Shown: positions 55,470 through 63,588, counted from the stretch's first letter. The stretch is DNA of 64,000 nucleotides from Alistipes sp. (GCA_022782405.1 JALFNK010000010.1:1-64000), one strand, 5' to 3'. The notes: generated from the letters alone by a model not told the origin. Program-made: numbers and translations.

Positions 55470-56389
55470 CAGAGCTGTCCGTTCACGGCGCGGATGAAGA
55501 TGTCGTTCATCGAGGGGATGATCTCGCGGAACGAGCGCAGCTCGACCGCCCGGTTCACCGCGTCGATCACCTCGCGCACCTCGCCGTCGCTTTCGACATG
55601 GAGCTTGAGCGTGCGGTAGACCGACTCCCCGTCGGCACCCTCGAGGATCTCGCAGCGACCCTCGACGGCCCGGCGCAGCGCCGCCTCGTCGCCGCGGTAG
55701 GCCACCTCGAAGATGTTGGCTCCGTGGCGCCGGCGGATTTCGTCCACGCGTCCCGAGAGGATGTTCCGCGACTTGTTGATGAGCGTGATGTGGTCGCAGA
55801 TCTCCTCGACCGAGGACATGTTGTGCGTCGAGAAGATGACCGTGGCGCCCCGGTCGCGCAGGGCGAGGATCTCCTCCTTGAGCAGGTTGGCGTTGATCGG
55901 GTCGAAGCCCGAGAAGGGTTCGTCGAAGATCAGCAGCTCGGGTTCGTGCAGCACCGTGACGATGAACTGCACCTTCTGGGCCATGCCCTTCGAGAGCTCC
56001 TCGACCTTCTTGTCCCACCAGCCCGTGATGCCGAACTTCTCGAACCACTGCCGCAGCCGCTGCGTGGCGTCGCGCCGCGAAAGCCCCTTCAGGCGGGCGA
56101 AGAAGAGCGCCTGTTCGCCCACCTTCATCTTCTTGTAGAGACCGCGCTCCTCGGGCAGGTAGCCGATGCGGTAGATGTCTTCGGGGGCGATCTCGTGCCC
56201 GTCGAAGAGGACGCGCCCGCTGTCGGGCGCCGTGATGCGGTTGATGATGCGGATCAGCGTCGTCTTGCCCGCGCCGTTGGGTCCGAGCAGTCCGTAGACC
56301 GATCCGCGGGGAATGGCGACCGAGACGTCGTCGAGCGCCGTGTGCGCCGCGTAGCGTTTGGTAACGTGTTCAGCCGTAAGCAGGTCCAT
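55469..56389 (-). CDS. ABC exporter ATP-binding protein, NatA-like
   Basis: A 306-residue ABC ATPase. Walker A GPNGAGKTT, Q-loop near IGYLPEERGL, signature LSKGMAQKVQ, Walker B LLIFDEPFSGFDP and the H-loop STHNM are intact. The C-terminal 90 residues form the small domain common in drug or sodium exporters of this type. Its promoter has a TATCG-CGATA inverted repeat that also precedes sppA. First gene of a three-gene operon with the small membrane protein and the permease. Confidence 0.93.
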   Translation of the reverse strand: MDLLTAEHVTKRYAAHTALDDVSVAIPRGSVYGLLGPNGAGKTTLIRIINRITAPDSGRVLFDGHEIAPEDIYRIGYLPEERGLYKKMKVGEQALFFARLKGLSRRDATQRLRQWFEKFGITGWWDKKVEELSKGMAQKVQFIVTVLHEPELLIFDEPFSGFDPINANLLKEEILALRDRGATVIFSTHNMSSVEEICDHITLINKSRNILSGRVDEIRRRHGANIFEVAYRGDEAALRRAVEGRCEILEGADGESVYRTLKLHVESDGEVREVIDAVNRAVELRSFREIIPSMNDIFIRAVNGQL

Positions 56390-56425
56390 AAGCGTCAGAA
56401 TGGATGTGTTCGAAGTTTACGCCAG

Positions 56426-56478
56426 CAAATATAGCGAATGAATTTCGAAAATCAAAAAAAAATTATCGTTTTTCGATA
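56426..56478 (-). promoter_or_regulatory. Promoter of the NatAB-like operon with inverted repeat copy 2
   Basis: -7 element TATATTTG on the minus strand at 56426-56433, and the 15-bp inverted repeat TATCGTTTTTCGATA at 56464-56478, whose near edge is 31 bp upstream. In sppA the same repeat is 29 bp upstream. The rest of the gap, to 56641, is GC-rich with direct repeats of GTGGCGGACGGG and GGTGGC and has no gene. Confidence 0.6.
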
Positions 56479-56641
56479 TAGTCTTATGGCTTCGCCGCCG
56501 GGACGACCTTGCAACGGCCTCATTGCGGTGCCGCCGCGGCCACTTTGCCGGCGTGCCGGGGACAGTGGCGGACGGGGACCGTGGCGGACGGGAACAATTG
56601 CAGCCGGTGGCGGTGGCGGTGGCGGGCTGCGGGCTCCCGGA

Positions 56642-57034
56642 CTATGGCACTTCGGGCTGCGGGACAGCGGGTTCCGAGGAGACGATGCTGTCCACGATGA
56701 ACTTCGTGAAGCCGCGCCAGGGCAGGGCCCCGAAGTACTCCTTGTAGTGCAGCTCGACGGTGCGGCCGCCCTGCAGCATCAGTTTTTGCGCCAGCTCCGC
56801 GTCGCGCACCGAGAATTCGAACTCGTAGGACTGCACCGTGCCGGCCGTGCGCGAGCGGAGGCCCGACTGGATGAGCTTCCCTTCGTAGGTCTTGAAGATC
56901 ACGCCCTTGTGGACGACATAGTTCAGTTCGCCGCTCTTCACGCCCTCGCCGAAGACGAACCAGAAGCGGAAATAGAGGAAGAGTGCGAGGCCGACGGCGA
57001 GCACGGCAAGCAGGATGTAACCGAATTTTTTCAT
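56642..57034 (-). CDS. Small conserved membrane-anchored protein
   Basis: A 130-residue protein: an N-terminal membrane anchor (MKKFGYILLAVLAVGLALFL) followed by a small beta-domain with ELNYVVHKGVIFKTYEGKLI and TVELHYKEYFGALPWRG. I recognise it as the short Bacteroidota family that is often mis-annotated as 6-phosphogluconate dehydrogenase; it has no dehydrogenase motif. Function unknown. The frame remains open far upstream opposite the kinase gene, but ATG 57034 with the anchor and a -7 element at 57073-57080 set the true start. Confidence 0.8.
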   Translation of the reverse strand: MKKFGYILLAVLAVGLALFLYFRFWFVFGEGVKSGELNYVVHKGVIFKTYEGKLIQSGLRSRTAGTVQSYEFEFSVRDAELAQKLMLQGGRTVELHYKEYFGALPWRGFTKFIVDSIVSSEPAVPQPEVP

Positions 57035-57072
57035 GGGACGGTGTTGTATTGTATGGTGGAACCTTCCGGCTT

Positions 57073-57080
57073 CAAAGATA
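57073..57080 (-). promoter_or_regulatory. -7 element of the small membrane protein gene
   Basis: TATCTTTG on the minus strand, 38 bp before the ATG at 57034; it is divergent from the kinase promoter. Confidence 0.7.
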
Positions 57081-57174
57081 ACGATTCCGCGCGGATCCGC
57101 ATGCTGCCGGGGCGGATTTTTCGCGCACGGCCCCGCTTTGCGGTCCGATACACCGAATCGCACGTATTTTTCGT

Positions 57175-57182
57175 TATCTTTG
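57175..57182 (+). promoter_or_regulatory. -7 element of the hybrid kinase gene
   Basis: TATCTTTG with only five bases between it and the GTG start codon; a (near-)leaderless transcript is predicted. Confidence 0.65.
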
Positions 57183-57187
57183 ACGTC

Positions 57188-59854
57188 GTGAAAGAGTCCA
57201 AATTCGTCAAAACGAAGATCGCCGCAGGCTATCTCATCCTCATCGCGGTCTGCATCCTCGCCGTAGCCTATGTCTATCGGGCGGTGATGCGCTACTCCGC
57301 GCCCGACGGCAACTACGAGCTGCTGCAGCACAAGCGCCGCGCCGTGAACGAGGTGCTCTACCACCTCTACCAGGCCGAGAGCTACGGGCAGCTCATGATC
57401 GCCGGCTACCAGTCCTGCGAGGCGCTCTACCGCCGCGAACTGCGCTCCGTGCGCGAACGCATCGACTCGATGCGGCACTTCGACGGCAGCGGCGATTCGT
57501 TGCAGACGATGCGTCTGGACAGCATCGTGCGGCTGCTTGCCGACAAGGAGCGCCGGACGATGAGCCTGCGCCGTTCGATCCGCTCGGGCGGCACCGCAAG
57601 CCTGCTCGAAAAGAATATCCGCGCCCTGATCGAGGGCCCGGGGTCCCGGCCGCTCCCGACGCCCGACTCGGTAGCCCTGGCCGACTCGATTGCCCTGGCC
57701 GACTCGCTGTGGCGGGCCGACTCGCTGCTCTACACCGATTCGCTGCGCCGGGTGCTGCCCGATTCGCTCCTTGCGGGGGAGCCCGCCATGCGGCACGACA
57801 CGCTGCCGCCGCCGCATCTGGTCGAAGCCGACACGGTCGCCGTGCCGCGTCCCAAGCGGCGCTTCTTCCGGCGCCTGGCCGACCTGTTCAGCCCCCCGAA
57901 GAACGATTCCGACGTGGTCATCTCGCGCCGCGAGATCGTCGTGGACACCCTCCCGGCCCCCGAACCTCCGGCCGCCGAGACCATTCGCGACACGATCGCC
58001 GTGGTGCTGCGGGCGCTTCAGGACAGCGTTACGAGCGAGCGCCTCGACATCTACGACACGGCCTGGCGCGAGGGGCTGCGTCTGCGTTACAGCAACGACC
58101 TGGTCAATGCCAAGATCTACCGCCTGATCCTCGACTTCGAGGAGGAGGAGACCCAGTACCTCATGGCCCGCATCGACGCCCGCGAGGCGCTGCGCAGCCG
58201 CTCGTCGCACCTGTTGGGCGGCGTGGCCGCGGGGGCCGTGGCGCTCATGCTGCTCTTCGTGGGCATCTCGTGGCGCGACATCAACCGCAGCAACCGCTAC
58301 CGCCGCGCCCTCGAGCAGGCCAACCGCGACAACGAGGCGCTGCTTGCGGCCCGCGAACAGCTCATGCTGGCCATTACGCACGACATCAAGGCCCCGCTGG
58401 GATCGGTGATGGGCTACATCGACCTGCTCTCGCGCCTGACCGGGGACAAACGGCAGGAGCTCTACCTCGCGAACATGAAATCCTCGGCCGAGCACCTGCT
58501 GGCTCTCGTGAACAGCCTGCTCGACTTCTACCGCCTCGACGCCCACAAGATGGAGGTCGAACCCGTGGTCTTCAACCCCGCGCAGCTCTTCGATACGATT
58601 CGCACGGGGTTTGCCGCGGTGGCGGCCGCCAAGGGGCTCGACCTGCGTCTCGAAGTGGCCCCCGAAGCGGATTGCGAGGTCGAAGGCGACGCCTTCCGCA
58701 TCCGGCAGATCGCCGACAATCTGCTGTCCAATGCCTTGAAATTTACGGATAAAGGCTCCGTAACGCTGCGCGTGGGGCTCTCCGACGGACAACTCTCCTT
58801 CTCGGTGCGCGACACGGGACGCGGCATCGGTCCCGAGGAGCGTGAGCGGATCTTCGCCGAGTTCGTGCGTCTGCGTTCGGCCCAGGGGGTCGATGGCTTC
58901 GGCCTCGGCCTCTCGATCGTCGACCGGCTCATCAAGTTGCTCGGAGGCTCCCTCTCGCTCGACAGCACGCCCGGGCGCGGAAGCCGCTTCCTCGTAACGA
59001 TTCCCGTGGGTCGGGCGCCCGAAAAGCCGTGCTCTGCACCGGAAGCCGCTGCCGGGGAGTCCCGGGAGCCGCTGCCGCCCTGCCGCATCCTGCTGGTGGA
59101 CGACGATCCGCTGCAACTCGAGATGGTCGCCGCGATGTGCCGCCGTGCGGGGCTCGCCGCCGAATGCTGCCAGTATCCCGAGTATGTCGGGCGGCTGCTC
59201 CGGGACAGCCGCTTCGATCTGGTGATCACCGATATACAGATGCCGTCCTACGACGGATTCCGCGTTCTGGAGGAGGTGCGCCGTGCGGCGCCCGCGCTGC
59301 CCGTGGTGGCTGTCTCGGCCCGCGGCGACCTCGGCGCCGAGGAGTTTGCCGCCCGGGGCTTTGCAGCCTGCCTGCGCAAGCCCTTCACCGGCGGCGAGCT
59401 GCTTGCGACGATCCGCAGGGTATGTGGCTCCGCGCCCGCGGCAGCCGTTGCGGAGGAGGGGGGCGGAGCCGGTGCCGGGCCGACGGCCGACGGGTGGAAC
59501 CTGGCGGCCCTGACGGCCTTTGCGGGCGACGACCGGGAGGCGGCCCGCTCGATCCTCGACTCCTTCGTCGAGCAGACGACGGCCAACTGCGAGGCGCTCC
59601 GTGCGGCTCTCGATGCGGGCGATGATGCCGCCGTGAAGGCCCAGGCGCACAAGATGCTGCCGCTCTTCACGATGCTCGGGGCCGACGATGTGGCCTCCGT
59701 GCTGCGGCGCGCCGAGACGTGCCCCGGCACGCCGGACGACGCGCTCCGCGAAGAGCTCCGGGCCGCAGTTGCGCGCATCGCCGCGGGCATCGCCCGTGCC
59801 GCCGCGGCCCGGGAATCGGAAAATGCCTCCCCGAAGGCGGCCGAAACGGAATAA
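57188..59854 (+). CDS. Hybrid sensor kinase with receiver and Hpt domains
   Basis: An 888-residue phosphorelay protein. TM1 (about 11-30), an extracytoplasmic sensor of about 310 residues with an unusual Asp-Ser-rich repeat (SVALADSIALADSLWRADSL), TM2 near 350, then HisKA with His398 (THDIKAPLGSV), HATPase (DNLLSNALKFTD, DTGRGIGPEE, GFGLGLSIV), a receiver with Asp682 (LVITDIQMPS) and a C-terminal Hpt with His821 (AHKMLPLFTMLGA). All relay residues are present. The start is GTG at 57188: upstream Met would place the promoter inside the gene, and no Met occurs before TM1. The obvious recipient is the sigma-54 activator encoded 21 bp later. Confidence 0.88.
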   Translation: MKESKFVKTKIAAGYLILIAVCILAVAYVYRAVMRYSAPDGNYELLQHKRRAVNEVLYHLYQAESYGQLMIAGYQSCEALYRRELRSVRERIDSMRHFDGSGDSLQTMRLDSIVRLLADKERRTMSLRRSIRSGGTASLLEKNIRALIEGPGSRPLPTPDSVALADSIALADSLWRADSLLYTDSLRRVLPDSLLAGEPAMRHDTLPPPHLVEADTVAVPRPKRRFFRRLADLFSPPKNDSDVVISRREIVVDTLPAPEPPAAETIRDTIAVVLRALQDSVTSERLDIYDTAWREGLRLRYSNDLVNAKIYRLILDFEEEETQYLMARIDAREALRSRSSHLLGGVAAGAVALMLLFVGISWRDINRSNRYRRALEQANRDNEALLAAREQLMLAITHDIKAPLGSVMGYIDLLSRLTGDKRQELYLANMKSSAEHLLALVNSLLDFYRLDAHKMEVEPVVFNPAQLFDTIRTGFAAVAAAKGLDLRLEVAPEADCEVEGDAFRIRQIADNLLSNALKFTDKGSVTLRVGLSDGQLSFSVRDTGRGIGPEERERIFAEFVRLRSAQGVDGFGLGLSIVDRLIKLLGGSLSLDSTPGRGSRFLVTIPVGRAPEKPCSAPEAAAGESREPLPPCRILLVDDDPLQLEMVAAMCRRAGLAAECCQYPEYVGRLLRDSRFDLVITDIQMPSYDGFRVLEEVRRAAPALPVVAVSARGDLGAEEFAARGFAACLRKPFTGGELLATIRRVCGSAPAAAVAEEGGGAGAGPTADGWNLAALTAFAGDDREAARSILDSFVEQTTANCEALRAALDAGDDAAVKAQAHKMLPLFTMLGADDVASVLRRAETCPGTPDDALREELRAAVARIAAGIARAAAARESENASPKAAETE

Positions 59855-59860
59855 TTATCG

Positions 59861-59868
59861 TATCTTTG
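59861..59868 (+). promoter_or_regulatory. -7 element of the sigma-54 activator gene
   Basis: TATCTTTG seven bases before the ATG at 59876 and six bases after the kinase stop. The activator therefore seems to have its own, nearly leaderless, transcript. Confidence 0.65.
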
Positions 59869-59875
59869 TGAACGT

Positions 59876-61249
59876 ATGGAACGGATTTTAATCGTAGATG
59901 ATGATATTACCTTCGCGCTGATGCTCCGCACCTGGTTGGCGAAGCAGGGCTTCGAGGTGGAGACCGCCTCGTCGGTGGCGGCGGCCCGCACGGCTCTTGC
60001 CAAAGGATCGTTTTCGTTGGTGTTGAGCGATATGCGCCTTCCCGACGAGGACGGCATCGCCCTGCTGCAATGGATGGCGGGCGAGGGCGTGGAGGCTCCG
60101 GTGATCGTGATGACGAGCTATGCGGAGATCCAGAACGCCGTGCGGAGCATGAAGCTCGGGGCCTCGGACTATGTCGCCAAACCGGTGAATCCCGACGAGC
60201 TGCTGAAGAAGATCCGCGAGGCGCTGAAAGGAACCGCGGCGGCGCCGGCCGGGAAGATGCCGGCCGGGAAGGCGCCGGGCCGCGGCGGACGGGCGTCGTG
60301 CACGGAGGCGGACCCCGCGCCGCTCAACTACATCGAGGGTCGCAGCGATGCCTCGCGGCAGCTTTACGAATATGTGCGGCTGGTGGCCCCGACGAACATG
60401 TCGGTGCTTATCCACGGCGCCAGCGGCACGGGCAAGGAGCACATCGCACAGCTGATACACCGGGGCAGCAGCCGTGCCGCAAAGCCCTTCGTGGCGGTCG
60501 ATTGCGGCGCCATTCCGCGCGACCTGGCGGCCTCGGAGTTCTTCGGGCACGTCAAGGGCTCGTTCACCGGGGCGCTCTCCGACAAGGTCGGGGCCTTCGA
60601 GGCGGCCAACGGCGGCACGCTCTTCCTCGACGAGGTGGGCAACCTCACCTACGAGACGCAGGTGCAGCTGCTGCGTGCCCTGCAGGAGCGGCGCATCCGC
60701 CGCGTGGGCAGCACGCGCGAGATTCCCGTGGATATCCGCCTCGTGGCGGCGACGAACGAAAATCTCGAGGCGGCGATCGCCCGCGGCACCTTCCGCACGG
60801 ACCTCTACCACCGCATCAACGAATTCACGCTCCGCATGCCCGAACTGCGGCAGATGGAGGGCGACATCCCGCTCTTCGCCGACTTCTTCCTCGACCAGGC
60901 CAACCGTGAGCTGGGCAAGGAGATCGTGGGCTTCGACGCTGCGGCCGCCGCGGCCATGGCCCGTTATGCCTGGCCGGGCAACCTGCGTCAGCTGAAAAAT
61001 ACCGTGAAGTCGGCCACACTGCTTGCCGCAGGCGACTACATCACCTGCCGCGAACTCCCCGAGGAGATCGTCTCCGCGTCCGGAGGTTCCGCGGCGCCGA
61101 AATACGCACTGCGCGATCCGGTCTCCGAGGAGGAGCAGATCCGCCGGGCCCTGGCTGCCGCCGGAGGCAACAAGTCCCGGGCGGCCCGACTGCTCGGCAT
61201 CGACCGCAAGACGCTCTACAACAAACTCCATCTCTACGGCATCGAGTAG
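59876..61249 (+). CDS. NtrC-family sigma-54-dependent response regulator
   Basis: A 457-residue bacterial enhancer-binding protein. Receiver: acidic pocket DDD at 8-10, Asp52 (LSDMRLPDEDG), Thr80, Lys102. A Pro/Gly/Ala-rich linker (115-145) leads to the AAA+ domain: Walker A GASGTGKE (181-188), the sigma-54 contact loop GSFTGA (228-233; Ser in place of the usual Ala) and Walker B LFLDEV (249-254). C-terminal Fis-type helix-turn-helix: NKSRAARLLGIDRKTLYNKL. The preserved loop means it should activate sigma-54 RNA polymerase. A sigma-54-like promoter with paired upstream sites lies directly after it. Confidence 0.94.
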   Translation: MERILIVDDDITFALMLRTWLAKQGFEVETASSVAAARTALAKGSFSLVLSDMRLPDEDGIALLQWMAGEGVEAPVIVMTSYAEIQNAVRSMKLGASDYVAKPVNPDELLKKIREALKGTAAAPAGKMPAGKAPGRGGRASCTEADPAPLNYIEGRSDASRQLYEYVRLVAPTNMSVLIHGASGTGKEHIAQLIHRGSSRAAKPFVAVDCGAIPRDLAASEFFGHVKGSFTGALSDKVGAFEAANGGTLFLDEVGNLTYETQVQLLRALQERRIRRVGSTREIPVDIRLVAATNENLEAAIARGTFRTDLYHRINEFTLRMPELRQMEGDIPLFADFFLDQANRELGKEIVGFDAAAAAAMARYAWPGNLRQLKNTVKSATLLAAGDYITCRELPEEIVSASGGSAAPKYALRDPVSEEEQIRRALAAAGGNKSRAARLLGIDRKTLYNKLHLYGIE

Positions 61250-61282
61250 CCCCGGTCTGCGGGGCGGTGATGCGGGCAAAGT

Positions 61283-61320
61283 GTGGAATTTTTCCCCGCA
61301 TCGTGGAATCCGCTCCCCAC
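61283..61320. promoter_or_regulatory. Two phased upstream activator sites
   Basis: GTGGAATTTTTCCCCGC at 61283-61299 and GTGGAATCCGCTCCCCAC at 61303-61320 share GTGGAAT and TCCCC and are each partly palindromic. Their starts are exactly 20 bp apart, about two helical turns, which would place two activator dimers on one face about 90-125 bp before the -24 element. Likely sites of the adjacent NtrC-type regulator (inferred). Confidence 0.6.
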
Positions 61321-61406
61321 TTTCCGGCGGATCGGGGACGGGGCGGCCGTGCCGCCGACGCCTTCCCGTGCCGTTCTGACGCCCTTTTATGCAGCATCCG
61401 GAAGAT

Positions 61407-61422
61407 TGGCACGCCCCTTGGT
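61407..61422 (+). promoter_or_regulatory. Sigma-54-like promoter
   Basis: TGGCACGCCCCTTGGT: a perfect -24 box TGGCACG, four-base spacer, and TTGG in place of TTGC at -12. One mismatch from consensus. Transcription would start near 61432. Confidence 0.6.
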
Positions 61423-61514
61423 TTCTGAACATGCGGGGCCGGCCGCGATTCCGGCATCCGAACGAGGAACTGAAGTGGAACCTTTAAACGAAACTGCATG
61501 AGGAAGGAGTTTGC

Positions 61515-61634
61515 ATGAGGGACAATCCGTTGAGCGAGGCCGTCGGTGCCGTGCGGCATGTTGCCCGGAGTCTTGTCCGGGCCGTTCCGCAGGACCTCCG
61601 CCCGGCCGAAAGCAGCGGTGAGTCGTTTAGTTAA
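61515..61634 (+). CDS. Possible 39-residue small protein
   Basis: MRDNPLSEAVGAVRHVARSL followed by 19 more residues. Its ATG overlaps the stop of a 6-codon frame MRKEFA (61498-61518) in an ATGA, as in translational coupling. The first half could be an amphipathic basic helix. It overlaps the invertase 3' end by eight bases on the opposite strand. It may be coding or a chance frame within a regulatory RNA. Confidence 0.3.
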   Translation: MRDNPLSEAVGAVRHVARSLVRAVPQDLRPAESSGESFS

Positions 61635-62334
61635 CAATTGTTTGCCTGGTAACTCCGCCCTGTGCGGAGTTTTTTTCGGCCCGTTTGGCCCTGCCCTGCC
61701 CGAAGCGGCGGTTCTCCTTTTCGAGCAGGGCCTTGCCGACGGCCGGAAAGCGCTCCCGGAACTTGGCGAAGGTGTCCCGCGAAAGGGCATAGCGGCGGCA
61801 GATCTCGCCCACCGAACAGTCGGCATTCAGCATGCGGATGATCTCGTGTCTGTTGTCGATCAGTATATTATATTTGGTGTAGCTGCCCTTGCGCCGTCCG
61901 AGAATCTTCCCTTCGGCCTTGCGCAGGGCCAGCGCCTCCTTGGTCCGCATCGAAATCAGGTTGCGCTCGATCTCCGCGACGAGCCCGAAGGCGAAACAGA
62001 GCACCTTGCTGTTGATGCTGTTGTCGAAGACGTAGCCCTCCTTGGTCGTGTAGAGGTTGATCTCCTTCTTCAGGCATTTTCCCATGATGGCCATGATGTC
62101 GGTCAGCGTCCGGCTCAGGCGCGATACCTCCGTAACGATCAGCGTATCGCCCGATTTCAATCTCTTGAGCAGTGTGCCCAGTTTGCGGTTGCTCTCCTCC
62201 TTGCGGCCGCTTACGATCTCCGTAACCCAGTCGTCGATCGTCAGATTCCGGCTCTCGGCGAACCGGCGGATCTCGTCCTGCTGATTGGCAAGATGCTGTT
62301 TGCGCGTGCTTACCCGTAAATAACCTATGGTCAT
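61627..62334 (-). CDS. Serine site-specific recombinase, Mpi-like DNA invertase
   Basis: A 235-residue small serine recombinase. The catalytic Ser lies in GYLRVSTRKQHLANQQDEI (residue 8 or so); RLSRTLTDIM, FAFGLVAEIERNLISMRTKE and ALALRKAEGKILGRRKGSY are typical of the Mpi/Hin group, and a helix-turn-helix follows (VGEICRRYALSRDTFAKFRE). In Bacteroides, Mpi inverts many capsule promoters across the genome; similar action here is inferred. The extra C-terminal 35 residues are basic and contain a terminator sequence in the DNA. I chose the Met at 62334, which fits the family; the 15 upstream residues look spurious. Confidence 0.9.
   Translation of the reverse strand: MTIGYLRVSTRKQHLANQQDEIRRFAESRNLTIDDWVTEIVSGRKEESNRKLGTLLKRLKSGDTLIVTEVSRLSRTLTDIMAIMGKCLKKEINLYTTKEGYVFDNSINSKVLCFAFGLVAEIERNLISMRTKEALALRKAEGKILGRRKGSYTKYNILIDNRHEIIRMLNADCSVGEICRRYALSRDTFAKFRERFPAVGKALLEKENRRFGQGRAKRAEKNSAQGGVTRQTIVN
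61652..61676 (+). terminator. Rho-independent terminator of the short sigma-54 transcript
   Basis: ACTCCGC / GCGGAGT with loop CCTGT and seven T residues; it lies within the 3' end of the invertase gene on the other strand. Confidence 0.8.
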
Positions 62335-62443
62335 AGTTGCATGAATTTTTAGCGGAGACAACGTCGTCTCCGCCTCCAAATTAGGAAAACACGGCCAAAG
62401 GGTGGGGTTCGGCTCCGTTCGCCGGACGGACGGTCCGGCGTTG

Positions 62444-63490
62444 TTACCGCTTCGGGCGGGACTGCCGCTCCTGCAGGGCCCGGGTACTCAACAGACCGCA
62501 GGCGGCCTGGATGTCCTCGCCGCGCGAGGCCCGGATCGTGGTCTGGATGCCCCGGGCTGTCAGAGCATCGCGGAACCGGAGCATCGCCTCGTCGTCGGGC
62601 GAGAAGTAGGGCGAGGAGGGAATACGGTGAAAACGGATCAGATTGATGCGGCAGCGGATGCCGTTGAGCAGCCGCAGCAGTTCGCGGATGTGTCGCGGCG
62701 TGTCGTTCAGGCCCTTGAGGACAATATACTCGAACGATACCCTCCGCTGGTGCGAAAAGTCGTATTCGCGCAGAATCTCCACGACCTGCGCGATGGGCCA
62801 GGCCCGTTCTACGGGCATGATCTCCATCCGTTCTTCGTGGAATGGGTTGTGAAGGCTCACGGCAAGATGGACCTTCGAGGCGTCGAGAAAACGACGCAGC
62901 TGCGGAACGACGCCTGCCGTGGAGAGGGTGATGCGCGTGGGCGACCAGGCGAAACCCCACGCGGACGTGAGGATATCGAGGGCCCGCAGCACGTTGTCCG
63001 TATTGTCGAGCGGCTCGCCCATGCCCATGAAGACGAGGTTCGTAAGGCGATCGCGTTCGGGCAGCGAGACGATCTGGTTGAGGATCTCCGCCGCCGGCAG
63101 CGACTCCTGCAGCCCCTGGCGTCCCGTGGCGCAGAAGCGGCAGCCCATGCGGCAGCCCGCCTGCGACGAGACGCAGAGCGTGGCCCGCTCGCCGTCGGGG
63201 ATGTAGGCCGACTCGATGTAGTGGCCCGCAGGGGTGCGGAAGAGGTATTTCTTCGTTCCGTCGTGCGAGGTGGCCACCCCTTCGGGCGCATGCAGCGCCG
63301 GCGCAAAGCGCCCGGCGAGCGCTTCGCGGGCCGCGGCCGACAGGTCGGTCATGCGCATCGGGTCCTCCATGTGGCGGACGTAGAGCCAGCGGGCGATCTG
63401 CCGCGCGGCGAAGCGCGGCATGCCCAGCTCGCCGCAGAGCGCGGCGAGCTCCTCGGGATTCTTGCCGTAGAGGCTCTCTCTGTCCGTCAT
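62444..63490 (-). CDS. rlmN: 23S rRNA/tRNA adenine-C2 methyltransferase
   Basis: A 348-residue radical-SAM enzyme methylating A2503 of 23S rRNA (and A37 of some tRNAs). The cluster motif is CRMGCRFCATG; GMGEPLDNTDNVLRAL, LSTAGVVPQL and the C-terminal Cys in the ACGLLST segment (resolving Cys of the ping-pong mechanism) are present. The start at 63490 (MTDRESLYGK) follows the family; an upstream Met adds a basic extension overlapping the promoter. A TATTTTTG -7 element on the minus strand is at 63520-63527. Confidence 0.96.
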   Translation of the reverse strand: MTDRESLYGKNPEELAALCGELGMPRFAARQIARWLYVRHMEDPMRMTDLSAAAREALAGRFAPALHAPEGVATSHDGTKKYLFRTPAGHYIESAYIPDGERATLCVSSQAGCRMGCRFCATGRQGLQESLPAAEILNQIVSLPERDRLTNLVFMGMGEPLDNTDNVLRALDILTSAWGFAWSPTRITLSTAGVVPQLRRFLDASKVHLAVSLHNPFHEERMEIMPVERAWPIAQVVEILREYDFSHQRRVSFEYIVLKGLNDTPRHIRELLRLLNGIRCRINLIRFHRIPSSPYFSPDDEAMLRFRDALTARGIQTTIRASRGEDIQAACGLLSTRALQERQSRPKR

Positions 63491-63519
63491 GTTGGCCTTT
63501 CGGAGGTGGTTTCGCAGGA

Positions 63520-63527
63520 CAAAAATA
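63520..63527 (-). promoter_or_regulatory. -7 element of rlmN
   Basis: TATTTTTG on the minus strand, 29 bp before the rlmN start. Confidence 0.65.
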
Positions 63528-63580
63528 GACAATTTTCGAAGATTTTTGTGTGCGGCGGCTCATTTTTGGATTTTTATCCC

Positions 63581-63588
63581 TATATTTG
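63581..63588 (+). promoter_or_regulatory. -7 element of the TonB gene
   Basis: TATATTTG, 58 bp before the ATG at 63647; divergent from rlmN. Confidence 0.65.

Larger units (their letters stand above)
61432..61676 (+). ncRNA. Candidate sigma-54-dependent small RNA or sORF mRNA
   Basis: The unit between the sigma-54-like promoter and the next terminator is about 245 nt and contains no ordinary gene, only a 6-codon frame at 61498 and a 39-residue frame at 61515. It could be a regulatory RNA, by analogy with Qrr RNAs beside luxO or GlmY beside glrR in other phyla. The 3' part is antisense to the end of the invertase gene. Confidence 0.45.

Noticed and set aside
57035..59650. Extension of the small membrane protein frame to about 1000 codons opposite the hybrid kinase
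   Set aside because: Only the last 130 residues have protein-like features, with a membrane anchor and promoter placed correctly for a start at 57034.
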